A DNA stretch of 8,338 bases from Desulfonatronum sp. (GCA_007127655.1 SKYX01000199.1:1-8338); one strand, 5' to 3'; shown: positions 1 through 7,038, counted from the first letter of the stretch. Made by a program: numbers and translations. The notes: generated by a model from the sequence alone, not told the origin.

Positions 1-11
1 CTTGCCTGCAC

Positions 12-32
12 GGACAGGCAGGATGCCTGTCC
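12..32. repeat. Perfect 9-bp hairpin, REP-like palindrome
   Basis: The arms GGACAGGCA (12-20) and TGCCTGTCC (24-32) are perfectly complementary around the 3-base loop GGA. No T-run follows on either strand, so it does not look like an intrinsic terminator. Compact palindromes of this kind between genes are typical of dispersed REP-like elements in GC-rich environmental bacteria. The family assignment is inference; only the palindrome itself is seen. Confidence 0.6.
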
Positions 33-76
33 TACCATTGAGATATGCCTCTTGCCCAGTCTTGCAAAGTAAAAAG

Positions 77-158
77 CCAGGTGGGGCAAAAACGGTAAAT
101 CAGCATTTGCCAGATCCCTAAAACCCTTTGCTTCCCTCTCAGGGCGAAGCGGGCGGTT
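77..158 (-). repeat. Possible diverged copy of the intergenic repeat also present at 2429-2597
   Basis: Read on the minus strand, this segment begins with AACCGCCCGCTTCGC (144-158). Later it contains a T-run followed by GCCCCACCTGG (77-92). The same order of motifs, ACCGCCCGCT and then T-run/GCC/CTGG, recurs on the plus strand from 2429 and on the minus strand from 2597. The 14 bases GCGAAGCGGGCGGT at 144-157 match the reverse complement of 2429-2442 exactly. The rest of the alignment is loose. No gene or strong promoter was found in 1-180; the stretch directly before the cyclase lacks a clear -35/-10 pair. Confidence 0.4.
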
Positions 159-180
159 CAAAAACAATTCCACCAGCGCG

Positions 181-2388
181 ATGTGGAACGCGAAGATGCT
201 TCCAAAGAAGCCGACTGCACCCTTCCTAACCACCAAGGTCCTCCGCCAGGCTGCGATCACCGGTCTGGCCGCCGCGTTCCTGTCGCTTCTGCCCTGGAGC
301 CTGGGGTTTTGGGAGCGTTGGGAGGCCAAGACCTGGGATATGCGCGTGGTCTGGATGGCCGCTCCGGGAGCGGCCACGGAGGATATCGCCCTGATCCTTC
401 TGGACCAGCAGAGCCTGGATTGGGGGCTGGAGCAAGGTGGTTTAAGCTGGCCCTGGCCTCGGGAGGTCTACACGGCGGTGGTGGACTTTTGCCGCCGGGC
501 CGGGGTGGCTTCCCTGACCTTTGATGTGCTTTTCCTGGAGCCCTCGGCCTATGGGGTGGAGGACGACGCCGTGCTGGCCGAGTCCCTGGCCTCCATGGGT
601 CCCACGGGCTTGGCTCTGTTTTTGAGCCGTGCCGCGACCGGTGGCTTGCCTTCCTGGCCCGAGGGTCTGCCCGAACCCGGCTGGAGCGTGGCCGGTCTGG
701 ACGAGTGGCCCGGGGCCGCCTCTCATCTCTTGGCAACCCGAATCAGCCCACCGCGCCCCGAGTTAGCCGCTGCGGCGCGCGTGTTGGGCAACGTGCAGCT
801 GCGGCCGGACCCAGACGGCGTGTTCCGCCGGATGCGCCCCCTGGACGTTTTTGACGGCCGGGCCGTCCCCTCTCTGGGCTTGGCCGCGTTTCTCGCCGCA
901 ACTGACGCCACTGTGGGCCCGGACCACTCACTGCCCACCGCCGGGCTGGACCGTCGCGGTCTGGCCTTGTCCGAGCGTTTCATTCCCCTGGACGCCAACG
1001 GAGCGGCCATTTTGCGTTTTCGCGGGCCCTCGGGCACCCATGCGGCCTACAGCGCGGCGGCGGTGATCCAGTCTGAACTGCGGCTCTTGGAGAGCCTGCC
1101 CGGGGTCGTCGATCCGGCCGAACTCCGGGACAAACACATCTTTTTCGGCTTTTCCGCTCCCGGACTGTTCGATCTGCGGCCTACGCCGGTCAGCGGGGTT
1201 TATCCCGGGGTGGAGATCCAGGCCACGTTTCTGGACAATCTCCTGTCCGATGATTTTTTGCGCGACCTTCCCGGTCCGGCTACGGTGGGCTTGGTCCTTG
1301 GCCTGTGCCTGCTCACCGGTCTGGCCCTGGCCGTCTGGCGCTCGCCCCTGGCCGGAACGCTGGCCATTTTGGCGCTGCTCGCCGTGCCCGCGGCCCTGGC
1401 CGTGCTCGCCTATCAGATCGGCTGGTGGGTCCCCCTGGTGGCGACTGGGGTCGGCGTCGGCATGGCCGGGATCCTTGGCCTGCTCTTCAATTACGCCACC
1501 GAAGGCCGGCAGCGGCGGTTCATCAAGAACGCCTTTCAGCAGTATCTCAGCCCCCTGGTCATCGAACAACTCATCGCCGATCCGGACAAGCTCAAGCTGG
1601 GCGGGGAGCGCAAGGAGCTGAGCATCTTTTTTTCCGACCTGCAGGGCTTCACCACCATTTCCGAAAACCTGGACCCCGAGGCCCTGACCGCATTGCTCAA
1701 CGACTACCTCACGGCCATGACCGAGATCATCCATGCCGAGGGCGGCACGGTGGACAAGTTCGAGGGCGACGCGATCATCGCCTTCTGGAACGCGCCCCTG
1801 GACGTGCCGGACCATGCCCGGCGCGCAGTCCAGGCCGCCCTACGCTGCCAGAACCGGCTGGCCGAACTGCGGCCGGGGTTTCGGGAGCGAACCGGCCATG
1901 ATCTGTACATGCGCATCGGCATCAACACCGGCCCGGCCGTGGTGGGCAACATGGGCTCCCATTCCCGCTTCGACTACTCCATGCTCGGCGACGCCGTGAA
2001 CCTGGCCGCGCGCCTGGAGGGCGTGAACAAGCAGTTCGGCAGCTTTACCCTGATTTCCGAGGCCACCCGCCGGGCGGTCCTGGAACAACCCGGCGAGGGA
2101 ATACCCATGCGTGAACTGGGCCGGGTGGCCGTGGTCGGCCGCGCCGAGCCGGTGACCGTATACGAGCCCCTGACCAGGGAGCAGGCCGCGGCAAGAGCCG
2201 CCGACCTGAACCGCTTCGCCGAGGGGCTGCGCGCCTATTACCGGGCCAACTTCACTGAGGCCATGCGGATTTTTGCCGACCTGAACGAGGTTGATCCCCC
2301 GGCCGCCGGATATCTGGAAATTTGTCGCGACCATCCCCCGGTGGCTCCTGAGGAATGGGACGGGGTGCGCCGAATGCGGACGAAATGA
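181..2388 (+). CDS. CHASE2-domain class III adenylate cyclase, membrane-bound sensor
   Basis: A 735-residue sensor protein that should convert ATP to cyclic AMP in response to an extracytoplasmic cue. A hydrophobic segment (about 22-43) precedes a CHASE2 domain (about 45-360; note LDQQSLD, WPWPREVY, GNVQLRPDPDG and the DLRPTPVSGVYPGVEIQA block). Three membrane segments follow (about 366-386, 389-410, 413-436), then a cytoplasmic cyclase domain (about 475-650). Both metal-binding aspartates are present (D486 in FFSDLQGFT, D530 in KFEGD). K526 and S600 occupy the substrate-specifying positions, and N607 and R611 are the transition-state residues. Lys with Ser/Thr rather than Glu/Cys favours ATP over GTP. 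A helical tail (about 665-715) resembles one TPR-like hairpin. No Shine-Dalgarno precedes 181. An ATG at 196 has GGAA seven bases upstream and would give 730 residues, so the true start is uncertain. The signal sensed is unknown. Confidence 0.93.
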   Translation: MWNAKMLPKKPTAPFLTTKVLRQAAITGLAAAFLSLLPWSLGFWERWEAKTWDMRVVWMAAPGAATEDIALILLDQQSLDWGLEQGGLSWPWPREVYTAVVDFCRRAGVASLTFDVLFLEPSAYGVEDDAVLAESLASMGPTGLALFLSRAATGGLPSWPEGLPEPGWSVAGLDEWPGAASHLLATRISPPRPELAAAARVLGNVQLRPDPDGVFRRMRPLDVFDGRAVPSLGLAAFLAATDATVGPDHSLPTAGLDRRGLALSERFIPLDANGAAILRFRGPSGTHAAYSAAAVIQSELRLLESLPGVVDPAELRDKHIFFGFSAPGLFDLRPTPVSGVYPGVEIQATFLDNLLSDDFLRDLPGPATVGLVLGLCLLTGLALAVWRSPLAGTLAILALLAVPAALAVLAYQIGWWVPLVATGVGVGMAGILGLLFNYATEGRQRRFIKNAFQQYLSPLVIEQLIADPDKLKLGGERKELSIFFSDLQGFTTISENLDPEALTALLNDYLTAMTEIIHAEGGTVDKFEGDAIIAFWNAPLDVPDHARRAVQAALRCQNRLAELRPGFRERTGHDLYMRIGINTGPAVVGNMGSHSRFDYSMLGDAVNLAARLEGVNKQFGSFTLISEATRRAVLEQPGEGIPMRELGRVAVVGRAEPVTVYEPLTREQAAARAADLNRFAEGLRAYYRANFTEAMRIFADLNEVDPPAAGYLEICRDHPPVAPEEWDGVRRMRTK

Positions 2389-2471
2389 AGGGGATGGATT
2401 TTAAACCTGTCGATGCTTGAAGAATTTTACCGCCCGCTTCGCTCAGGGCACGAAGGTCGCCAAGAAGAGAT

Positions 2472-2506
2472 TTTTGCCTTCCACTGGAAAGATGTGGAAG
2501 GCAAAA
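2472..2506. repeat. Perfect 13-bp palindrome with 9-base loop
   Basis: TTTTGCCTTCCAC (2472-2484) and GTGGAAGGCAAAA (2494-2506) are exact inverted copies around a 9-base loop. T-runs lie 5' of the stem and A-runs 3' of it, the reverse of an intrinsic terminator, on both strands. It could form a strong RNA hairpin and so hinder transcripts from either side, but it is not a canonical terminator. Confidence 0.75.
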
Positions 2507-2512
2507 GGCTCG

Positions 2513-2531
2513 TCGCCTGACGGCGATTTTT
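2513..2531 (+). terminator. Possible intrinsic terminator of the cyclase gene
   Basis: TCGCC (2513-2517) pairs with GGCGA (2522-2526) across a 4-base loop, and TTTTT (2527-2531) follows at once. The stem is only 5 bp, so it would be weak, though the 13-bp palindrome just upstream may help. It lies 125 bases past the cyclase stop. On the minus strand the same stem is followed by TTTT only after six more bases, so it may act less well for gpmI. Confidence 0.4.
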
Positions 2532-2610
2532 CCAGCGCGGCAAAACTGTTTTCCTTGGCGGCCTCCGCGACTTGAGCGACCCACGAGAGCGGGCGGTTGG
2601 TTAGGCGAGG

Positions 2611-4242
2611 TTATTTCCCTGTCATGGTCACCAGGGAAGGCTCGTAGCCTTCAGGCGGAACGAGGCCCAGCAGGGTGCAGAGGGTCGCGGCGACGTTGGC
2701 CAGGCCTGGGTTCGGGACATGGGAGAGGCGGATGGCGTTGCGGCCGCAGAAGTCCTTGACGATGAACGGTACCGGGCTCAGGGTGTGGGCGACCATGGGG
2801 GAGCGTTGGCCGTTTTTCTCGGTCCACATGCAGTCCGCGTTGCCGTGGTCCGCGGTGATCACGGCGATCCCTCCGGCCTGGGCCACCGCGTCCAGGATTC
2901 GTTCCAGGCAGGTGTCCACGGTGGCCACGGCGATCCGGATCGCCGGTTCCACCCCGGTGTGGCCGACCATGTCGCCGTTGGCCAGATTCAGTCGAATAAA
3001 TCGGTGCCTGCCCTGGGCAATGACCTCCACGACCCGGTCCGTGATCTCGGCGGCCTTCATCCAGGGCCGCAGGTCAAAGGCAATCCTGTCCGAGGGGATT
3101 TCCTCGTAGGCTTCGAGAATCTTGTCGATATATCCGGACTTGTTGCCGTTCCAGAAGTAGGTCACGTGGCCGAATTTCTGGGTTTCGGAGATGGCGAAGG
3201 ACGTGATCCCCGTGACGCAGAGGTGCTCGCCCACGGTTCCGGTGATGGTCGGTGGCTCCACGAGGAAGTTCTTGGGGATCAAGGCGTCCCCGTCGTACTG
3301 CATCATCCCGGAGTAAAACACGTCCGGACGGCGGACCCGTTCGAACTCGGCAAAGTCCGCCTCCTCGAAAGCCCGGGAAATTTCGATGGCCCGGTCACCC
3401 CGGAAGTTGAAAAAGATCACTGCGTCGCCGTCCTCGATGGTCCCCACCGGTCCGTCGGCATCCACGACCACGAAGCTGTCCATGTACTGGTCGGTTATTT
3501 TCGGGTTTTCCCGGTAGGAGGTTGAAATGGCCTCGGAAGCCGAGGGAAAGGGCCGCCCCTGGCCCAGGACATGGGCCTGCCAACCCTTTTCCACCACCTG
3601 CCAGTTGGCGTTGTAGCGGTCCATGGTCGTGACCATCCTTCCTCCGCCCGATGCGATCCGATAATCTCTTCCATCCGTTGACAACTCAGCCAAGCGGGCT
3701 TCCAGCGGCTCAATGTAGCGCAGGGCACTCTTCTGATCCACGTCCCTCCCGTCCAGAAGGGCATGCACTCGGACCCGGCGCACTCCTGCCTGGACGCAGC
3801 CGTCCAGCAAGGCGTGGAGTTGGTTGATATGGCTGTGCACGTTGCCGTCGGAAACCATGCCGATGAAATGCACAGTTCCTCCATCCAAACCGGCCTGGAT
3901 CACGCGGCCCCAGGCCTCGCCCTCAAAGACCCGGCCCGAGGCGATGGCCTCATTGACCAGTCGGGCCCCCTGGGAAAAGACCCGCCCCGCGCCCAGAGCG
4001 TTGTGCCCCACCTCGGAATTGCCCATGTCGTCCTCCGAGGGGAGCCCCACGGCGGTTCCATGGGCCTTAAGCCGGACCATCAATGGTTCCTCAAGTAGCG
4101 CATCCAAAACAGGGGTATGGGAAACGAAGACGCCGTCGCTGGCATCCCGCGGCCCCAGGCCGACCCCGTCCATGATCACGAGGACCACGGGGCCGGGACA
4201 AGATTGAATTCCGGGAAAGGGAGCGAGAGGTGTCTTGATCAT
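2611..4242 (-). CDS. gpmI: 2,3-bisphosphoglycerate-independent phosphoglycerate mutase
   Basis: A 543-residue cytosolic enzyme that interconverts 3-phosphoglycerate and 2-phosphoglycerate in glycolysis and gluconeogenesis, using two metal ions (usually manganese) and a phosphoserine intermediate. The alkaline-phosphatase-like fold is recognisable: D25 in VIMDGVGLG, the catalytic serine S76 in MGNSEVGH, H136 in SDGNVHSH, the GRD at 165-167, D424 and H428 in NGDMVGHTG, D465 and H466 in ADHGN, and H486. The stretch around MVTTMDRYNANW and the FWNGN segment are typical of the longer variant of the family. The frame is open back to 4338, but the ATG at 4242 is chosen because AAAGGA lies eight bases upstream and family similarity begins shortly after it. 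It is the last gene of the minus-strand operon, 123 bp after the deacetylase. All key residues are intact. Confidence 0.96.
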   Translation of the reverse strand: MIKTPLAPFPGIQSCPGPVVLVIMDGVGLGPRDASDGVFVSHTPVLDALLEEPLMVRLKAHGTAVGLPSEDDMGNSEVGHNALGAGRVFSQGARLVNEAIASGRVFEGEAWGRVIQAGLDGGTVHFIGMVSDGNVHSHINQLHALLDGCVQAGVRRVRVHALLDGRDVDQKSALRYIEPLEARLAELSTDGRDYRIASGGGRMVTTMDRYNANWQVVEKGWQAHVLGQGRPFPSASEAISTSYRENPKITDQYMDSFVVVDADGPVGTIEDGDAVIFFNFRGDRAIEISRAFEEADFAEFERVRRPDVFYSGMMQYDGDALIPKNFLVEPPTITGTVGEHLCVTGITSFAISETQKFGHVTYFWNGNKSGYIDKILEAYEEIPSDRIAFDLRPWMKAAEITDRVVEVIAQGRHRFIRLNLANGDMVGHTGVEPAIRIAVATVDTCLERILDAVAQAGGIAVITADHGNADCMWTEKNGQRSPMVAHTLSPVPFIVKDFCGRNAIRLSHVPNPGLANVAATLCTLLGLVPPEGYEPSLVTMTGK

Positions 4243-4250
4243 GGTTATAT

Positions 4251-4256
4251 TCCTTT
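4251..4256 (-). promoter_or_regulatory. Ribosome binding site that fixes the gpmI start
   Basis: AAAGGA on the minus strand, eight bases before the ATG at 4242. It supports this start over the ATG 32 codons upstream. The 123-base gap between gpmI and the deacetylase (4243-4365) shows no clear promoter or terminator, so gpmI is probably read from the upstream operon. Confidence 0.7.
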
Positions 4257-4365
4257 GCTTGAAGTTTTTTCCGAGAAGATCGCGTATTCCAGTTTCACGT
4301 TTCAGCAGGAGCGTATCAGCGGAGCTGGCCGGATGCAAAAAGTGTGGTGCCGTGGCTCGTGGCGA

Positions 4366-5097
4366 TCATCTCCGACGCAGTATGTTCCAGTAATAGCGTA
4401 TTTTCGGTTTCCAGAGTGCTTGCAAGGGGCCGCGTTCGTCGTGCAGTCCGTCTCCTTGGAGTCGATAGAGCGGGCCGTCTCCGGGGTTGCGCCAGCCGTA
4501 ATTCAGGGCCGCGCCGATGCGCATTCTGTAGGGATAGTGACGGGCCGCGATCCGGTCGATTCGGCGGTTTACCAGGCCCGATGGATAGACGTAGGTGTTC
4601 GGAAATCGACCCAGGTGGTCGGCGATGACCTGTCCGGCTCCGCGGATTTCCTGGTCCAGGTCCACGCCCGGTCTGGTCAGGTTTTGGTGCCCGGCGGAGT
4701 GGCAGGCTGCCAGAACCGTTGCGCTGTCCTGCATTTCCCGCAGCTCTTGCCAGGTGCAAAAGCAGGCCGTGTTCCCCTCGCGTCCGGCTTGGGAACTGAC
4801 ACGCAGACGGTCGCGCATCTGGGCGGTGGATTTCTCCCGGATCACGTCCGTGGACACGCCGACCACCGCCTTCAGTCCCAGTTCCCGTAGCAGCGGATAC
4901 GCGAAGTGAAAGAAGCCGACATGGGCATCATCGAAGGTCAGGCAGACGCTCAGCTTGTTCGGCTGGAGCGGCTCCCCCGGCAGGACCACGGGATGGTTGT
5001 CCCGGACGTAGCGGAGATGGGCTTGGAGCAGGTCCGGGTCGTTGGCGTATTTGCCGCCGCCGGGGATCACGTCATGGTACATCAGGACGGCGAGCAC
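4366..5097 (-). CDS. Polysaccharide deacetylase (NodB homology domain)
   Basis: A 243-residue protein of the carbohydrate esterase 4 family, which removes acetyl groups from N-acetylated sugars with a metal ion. Motif 1 is TFDDAH (D56 and D57: base and metal ligand), motif 2 is HSAGH (H133 and H137: metal ligands), and motif 3 is represented by YVYPSG (about 169-174). The triad is intact, so it should be active. There is no signal peptide; the protein starts directly with the first barrel strand, so a cytoplasmic or membrane-surface role is likely. The C-terminus is rich in Arg, Lys, Trp and Tyr and could touch membrane. The start is GTG at 5097, with GAGG nine bases upstream. It overlaps the preceding glycosyltransferase by 26 bp, implying translational coupling and a substrate made by that enzyme, plausibly an N-acetylated sugar of the LPS core. 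The exact substrate cannot be read from sequence. Confidence 0.88.
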   Translation of the reverse strand: MLAVLMYHDVIPGGGKYANDPDLLQAHLRYVRDNHPVVLPGEPLQPNKLSVCLTFDDAHVGFFHFAYPLLRELGLKAVVGVSTDVIREKSTAQMRDRLRVSSQAGREGNTACFCTWQELREMQDSATVLAACHSAGHQNLTRPGVDLDQEIRGAGQVIADHLGRFPNTYVYPSGLVNRRIDRIAARHYPYRMRIGAALNYGWRNPGDGPLYRLQGDGLHDERGPLQALWKPKIRYYWNILRRR

Positions 5098-5851
5098 GCT
5101 GGTTGGCCTCGTACAGCTTGAGATACTTGTAGAACGCGGTGTGGCCGTTATAGGCCGAGATGAGCAGGCCTTCGTAGCCCTGGAGGAACCCGCGCTGGAG
5201 CAGGTAGGATTTGAAAAAGGCGAAGCCGCCGTGCAGTGCGGCCTTCAGGGGGCTGGAGGACTTTTTCCCCGCGTGCTGGGCCGCGAATTGATCGGTGTAA
5301 CGCTGCATTTTGGTCAGGAAGTCGGCGACGCAGGCGTAGGAGTAGTGCCGGACCGGATGATTGAGGCGGATTATACGCAAGCCGGTGGTGATCACGCCTT
5401 CATGCACCGCTGCGTCCGTGAACCGGGTTCGCCCGCGATGGTACAGGCGGACGTGCCGATCCGGATGCCAGCCGCAGGTGGTGATGCGCTTGCCGTTGAA
5501 GGAGTTCTCCATGGGGAAGGAGTAGACGCAGTCCGGGTCCAGTTTTTTGGAGGCGATCTCGGCGAAGAGTTCGGGGGTGACGATCTCGTCGCTGTCGATG
5601 GACAGAATCCAGTCGTGGGCGGCCAGTTCCGAGGCCCGGTTATGCAGGGGACCGAAACCGGTGAAGGGCTCCTGGAAAACGCGGACATTGAGGAAGGTCG
5701 CGGCGATGTCCAGGGTGGCGTCGGTGGAGCCGTTGTCCAGAACCACTACGTCCGGAAAGCCGGAAACGGCCCGCAGGCATTCGGCGAGCAGGCGCTGGGC
5801 GTCTCTGGTCAGGATGGTGACGCTGATGGGCGGCTGGGAGGGTGTGATCAT
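5072..5851 (-). CDS. Family 2 glycosyltransferase, WaaE/KdtX-like (LPS core)
   Basis: A 259-residue GT-A fold glycosyltransferase that transfers a sugar from a nucleotide donor to a lipid-linked or LPS acceptor at the inner face of the cytoplasmic membrane. Visible are the nucleotide-binding start (ISVTILTRDAQ, 9-19), VVVLDNGSTDAT (35-46), the metal-binding DSD at 86-88 in ILSIDSDE, and the conserved VHEGV (149-153) after a GWHPDRHVRLY block. The spacing and the GFGPLHNRA segment match the WaaE/KdtX group that adds glucose to inner-core heptose in some Gram-negatives. The donor and acceptor here are not known, so no symbol is given. Its ATG overlaps the stop of the upstream GT4 gene as ATGA. 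GGAG lies 11 bases upstream. The C-terminal 70 residues are helical and basic (SYLLQRGFLQGYEG), fitting membrane association. Confidence 0.88.
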   Translation of the reverse strand: MITPSQPPISVTILTRDAQRLLAECLRAVSGFPDVVVLDNGSTDATLDIAATFLNVRVFQEPFTGFGPLHNRASELAAHDWILSIDSDEIVTPELFAEIASKKLDPDCVYSFPMENSFNGKRITTCGWHPDRHVRLYHRGRTRFTDAAVHEGVITTGLRIIRLNHPVRHYSYACVADFLTKMQRYTDQFAAQHAGKKSSSPLKAALHGGFAFFKSYLLQRGFLQGYEGLLISAYNGHTAFYKYLKLYEANQRARRPDVP

Positions 5852-6972
5852 GACGGACCCGTCTCCGGAGCGATGCGGCCCAGGGCCGTGTTGTAGGCGT
5901 GCAGGGTCGATTCCATCATCTGCTCAAAGCCCAGAGATGTTGTTGCCAAGGCGAAGGCGGCCTCGATTCGGGCCGGGTCGCCCCGGTCCAGGACATCCAG
6001 CACGGCCTCGGCCATGGCAGGTATGTCCCGACCCGGAACCAGCCATCCGGTCCGCGGTCCCACCAATTCGGCCACGGCCCCGACATCCGTCGCCACAACG
6101 GGTTTGCGCATGGCAAAGGCCTGGGGAACCACTCGGGACTGGGCCTCCACGTCCACGGAGGCCAGTACAACGCAATCCGCAGCGGCCATGATCTCCGGCA
6201 CGTCCTCTCGGTATCCGGTCATGATTACAACGTCTTCCAGGCCATGCTCCCGGATCCGTTCGCGCACCGCCTGTTCGAATTGCGGCCTGGTGCCCTGACC
6301 CACGACCAGGAAGCGGGCCTCGGGCAGGCTGCGGTGCGCCAGGGCCGCGGCTTCAACGAAAAAAAGCTGGCCCTTATCCGGGCGGATCATCCCGATGTTG
6401 ACCACGATCTTCGTATCTGGTGAAAAGCCGAGTTCCCGGCGAACATGCTCGTTGGAAACTCCTGGGTGGAAGCGGTTCAGGTCGATGCCTTCGCCGATCA
6501 CGTCGATCCGCCCGGAGTCGAGTCCAAGCTTCGTCAGGCGGTCCTTGAGCAACAGAGCCGTGACGATGATTCGGTCGGTACCGTATTTCCAGAAAGGAGC
6601 GTGGAAGATGTCGAAGGAGATCGGTTTGGTCACGTGTACGGAGTGGATCACCGGGTAGCCGAAGAGGCGCAGCCAAGCGCAGAGTTCGGCATCCCGCGAA
6701 CCGTGGGCATCGATGACCTGAACCCGGTTTTTTCGTACAAAGCACAGCAGCTTGAGCAGAGTGGCCGGATTGGCGCTGCCGCGGAATGCCAGAGGAAACA
6801 AAGGCAGGCCCATGGAATTGGCCCGTCGTGCGATCTGGGAGTCCGGATGGGCCGCGACCCAGGCTCGGTGACCCTGGTCGTTCAACCACCGGACCTGTTC
6901 AAGAATGCGCATTTCCTGGCCGCCCCAGTTGGGACTGCATTCGGTGTGCAGAATATGCAGCGGTTTGCTCAT
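5848..6972 (-). CDS. Family 4 glycosyltransferase (GT-B fold)
   Basis: A 374-residue retaining glycosyltransferase, probably acting on LPS core or a related surface glycan. The N-terminal Rossmann half starts with LHILHTE and the glycine loop NWGGQEMR (16-22). The C-terminal half has R197 and K200 in GMIRPDKGQ, which contact the donor diphosphate in this family, and GYRED (253-257). The usual E-x7-E motif reads E276-AQSRVVP-Q284, so the second Glu is Gln. This is also seen in some GT4 subgroups and probably does not mean inactivity. The frame is open to 7149, but similarity to the family begins just after the ATG at 6972. The extra upstream residues look like translated leader, and a promoter lies there. 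The ribosome binding site is only a weak AGAGA. It is the first gene of the operon and overlaps the next by 4 bp. Confidence 0.88.
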   Translation of the reverse strand: MSKPLHILHTECSPNWGGQEMRILEQVRWLNDQGHRAWVAAHPDSQIARRANSMGLPLFPLAFRGSANPATLLKLLCFVRKNRVQVIDAHGSRDAELCAWLRLFGYPVIHSVHVTKPISFDIFHAPFWKYGTDRIIVTALLLKDRLTKLGLDSGRIDVIGEGIDLNRFHPGVSNEHVRRELGFSPDTKIVVNIGMIRPDKGQLFFVEAAALAHRSLPEARFLVVGQGTRPQFEQAVRERIREHGLEDVVIMTGYREDVPEIMAAADCVVLASVDVEAQSRVVPQAFAMRKPVVATDVGAVAELVGPRTGWLVPGRDIPAMAEAVLDVLDRGDPARIEAAFALATTSLGFEQMMESTLHAYNTALGRIAPETGPS

Positions 6973-7038
6973 GATTTCTCTTTTTGCGTGTTCCGCAGGG
7001 AAATGAGCGGGACGTTCCTGGACAACGTTCTTGATATC

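Larger units (their letters stand above)
2429..2597. repeat. Nested imperfect inverted repeat between convergent genes
   Basis: The outer ends ACCGCCCGCT (2429-2438) and AGCGGGCGGT (2588-2597) are exact inverted copies. Just inside, TCGCTCA (2439-2445) pairs with TGAGCGA (2573-2579). Further in, the left arm (about 2448-2493) and the reverse complement of the right arm (about 2527-2572) share CGCCAAG, TTTTGCC and CTGGAAA in the same order, roughly three quarters identical by eye. The left arm's CACGAAGGTCGCCAAGAAG run resembles the ACGAAGG-type dispersed intergenic repeats found in several environmental bacterial lineages; that comparison is from memory. The element fills nearly all of the 222-base gap between the cyclase and gpmI, where I see no convincing gene. 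Confidence 0.55.

Noticed and set aside
1..179. Minus-strand frame open through the whole upstream region and off the window edge
   Set aside because: It runs through the 12-32 hairpin and the repeat copy, has no start with a ribosome binding site, and shows no recognisable domain; the true end lies outside the window, so some doubt remains.
928..1815. 295-codon minus-strand frame inside the cyclase gene
   Set aside because: It lies opposite conserved CHASE2 and cyclase motifs; its Gln/Gly-rich translation is typical of an antisense frame.
2472..2506. Strong palindrome considered as the shared bidirectional terminator
   Set aside because: The T-runs are on the 5' side of the stem on both strands, opposite to what an intrinsic terminator needs.
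2413..2520. 35-codon plus-strand frame starting ATG CTT GAA, protein-like at first sight
   Set aside because: It has no ribosome binding site at a usable distance, lies wholly within the inverted repeat, and its protein-like core is explained by the palindrome.
2719..3525. 268-codon plus-strand frame opposite gpmI
   Set aside because: It is a shadow of a clearly conserved gpmI in GC-rich DNA; the translation has no family features.
4243..4338. 32-codon N-terminal extension of gpmI
   Set aside because: The good ribosome binding site at 4251-4256 serves the internal ATG, and the extension does not resemble the family.
5042..5896. 284-codon plus-strand frame opposite the GT2 gene
   Set aside because: It is an antisense shadow of an intact glycosyltransferase and has Gly/Val-rich, non-domain composition.
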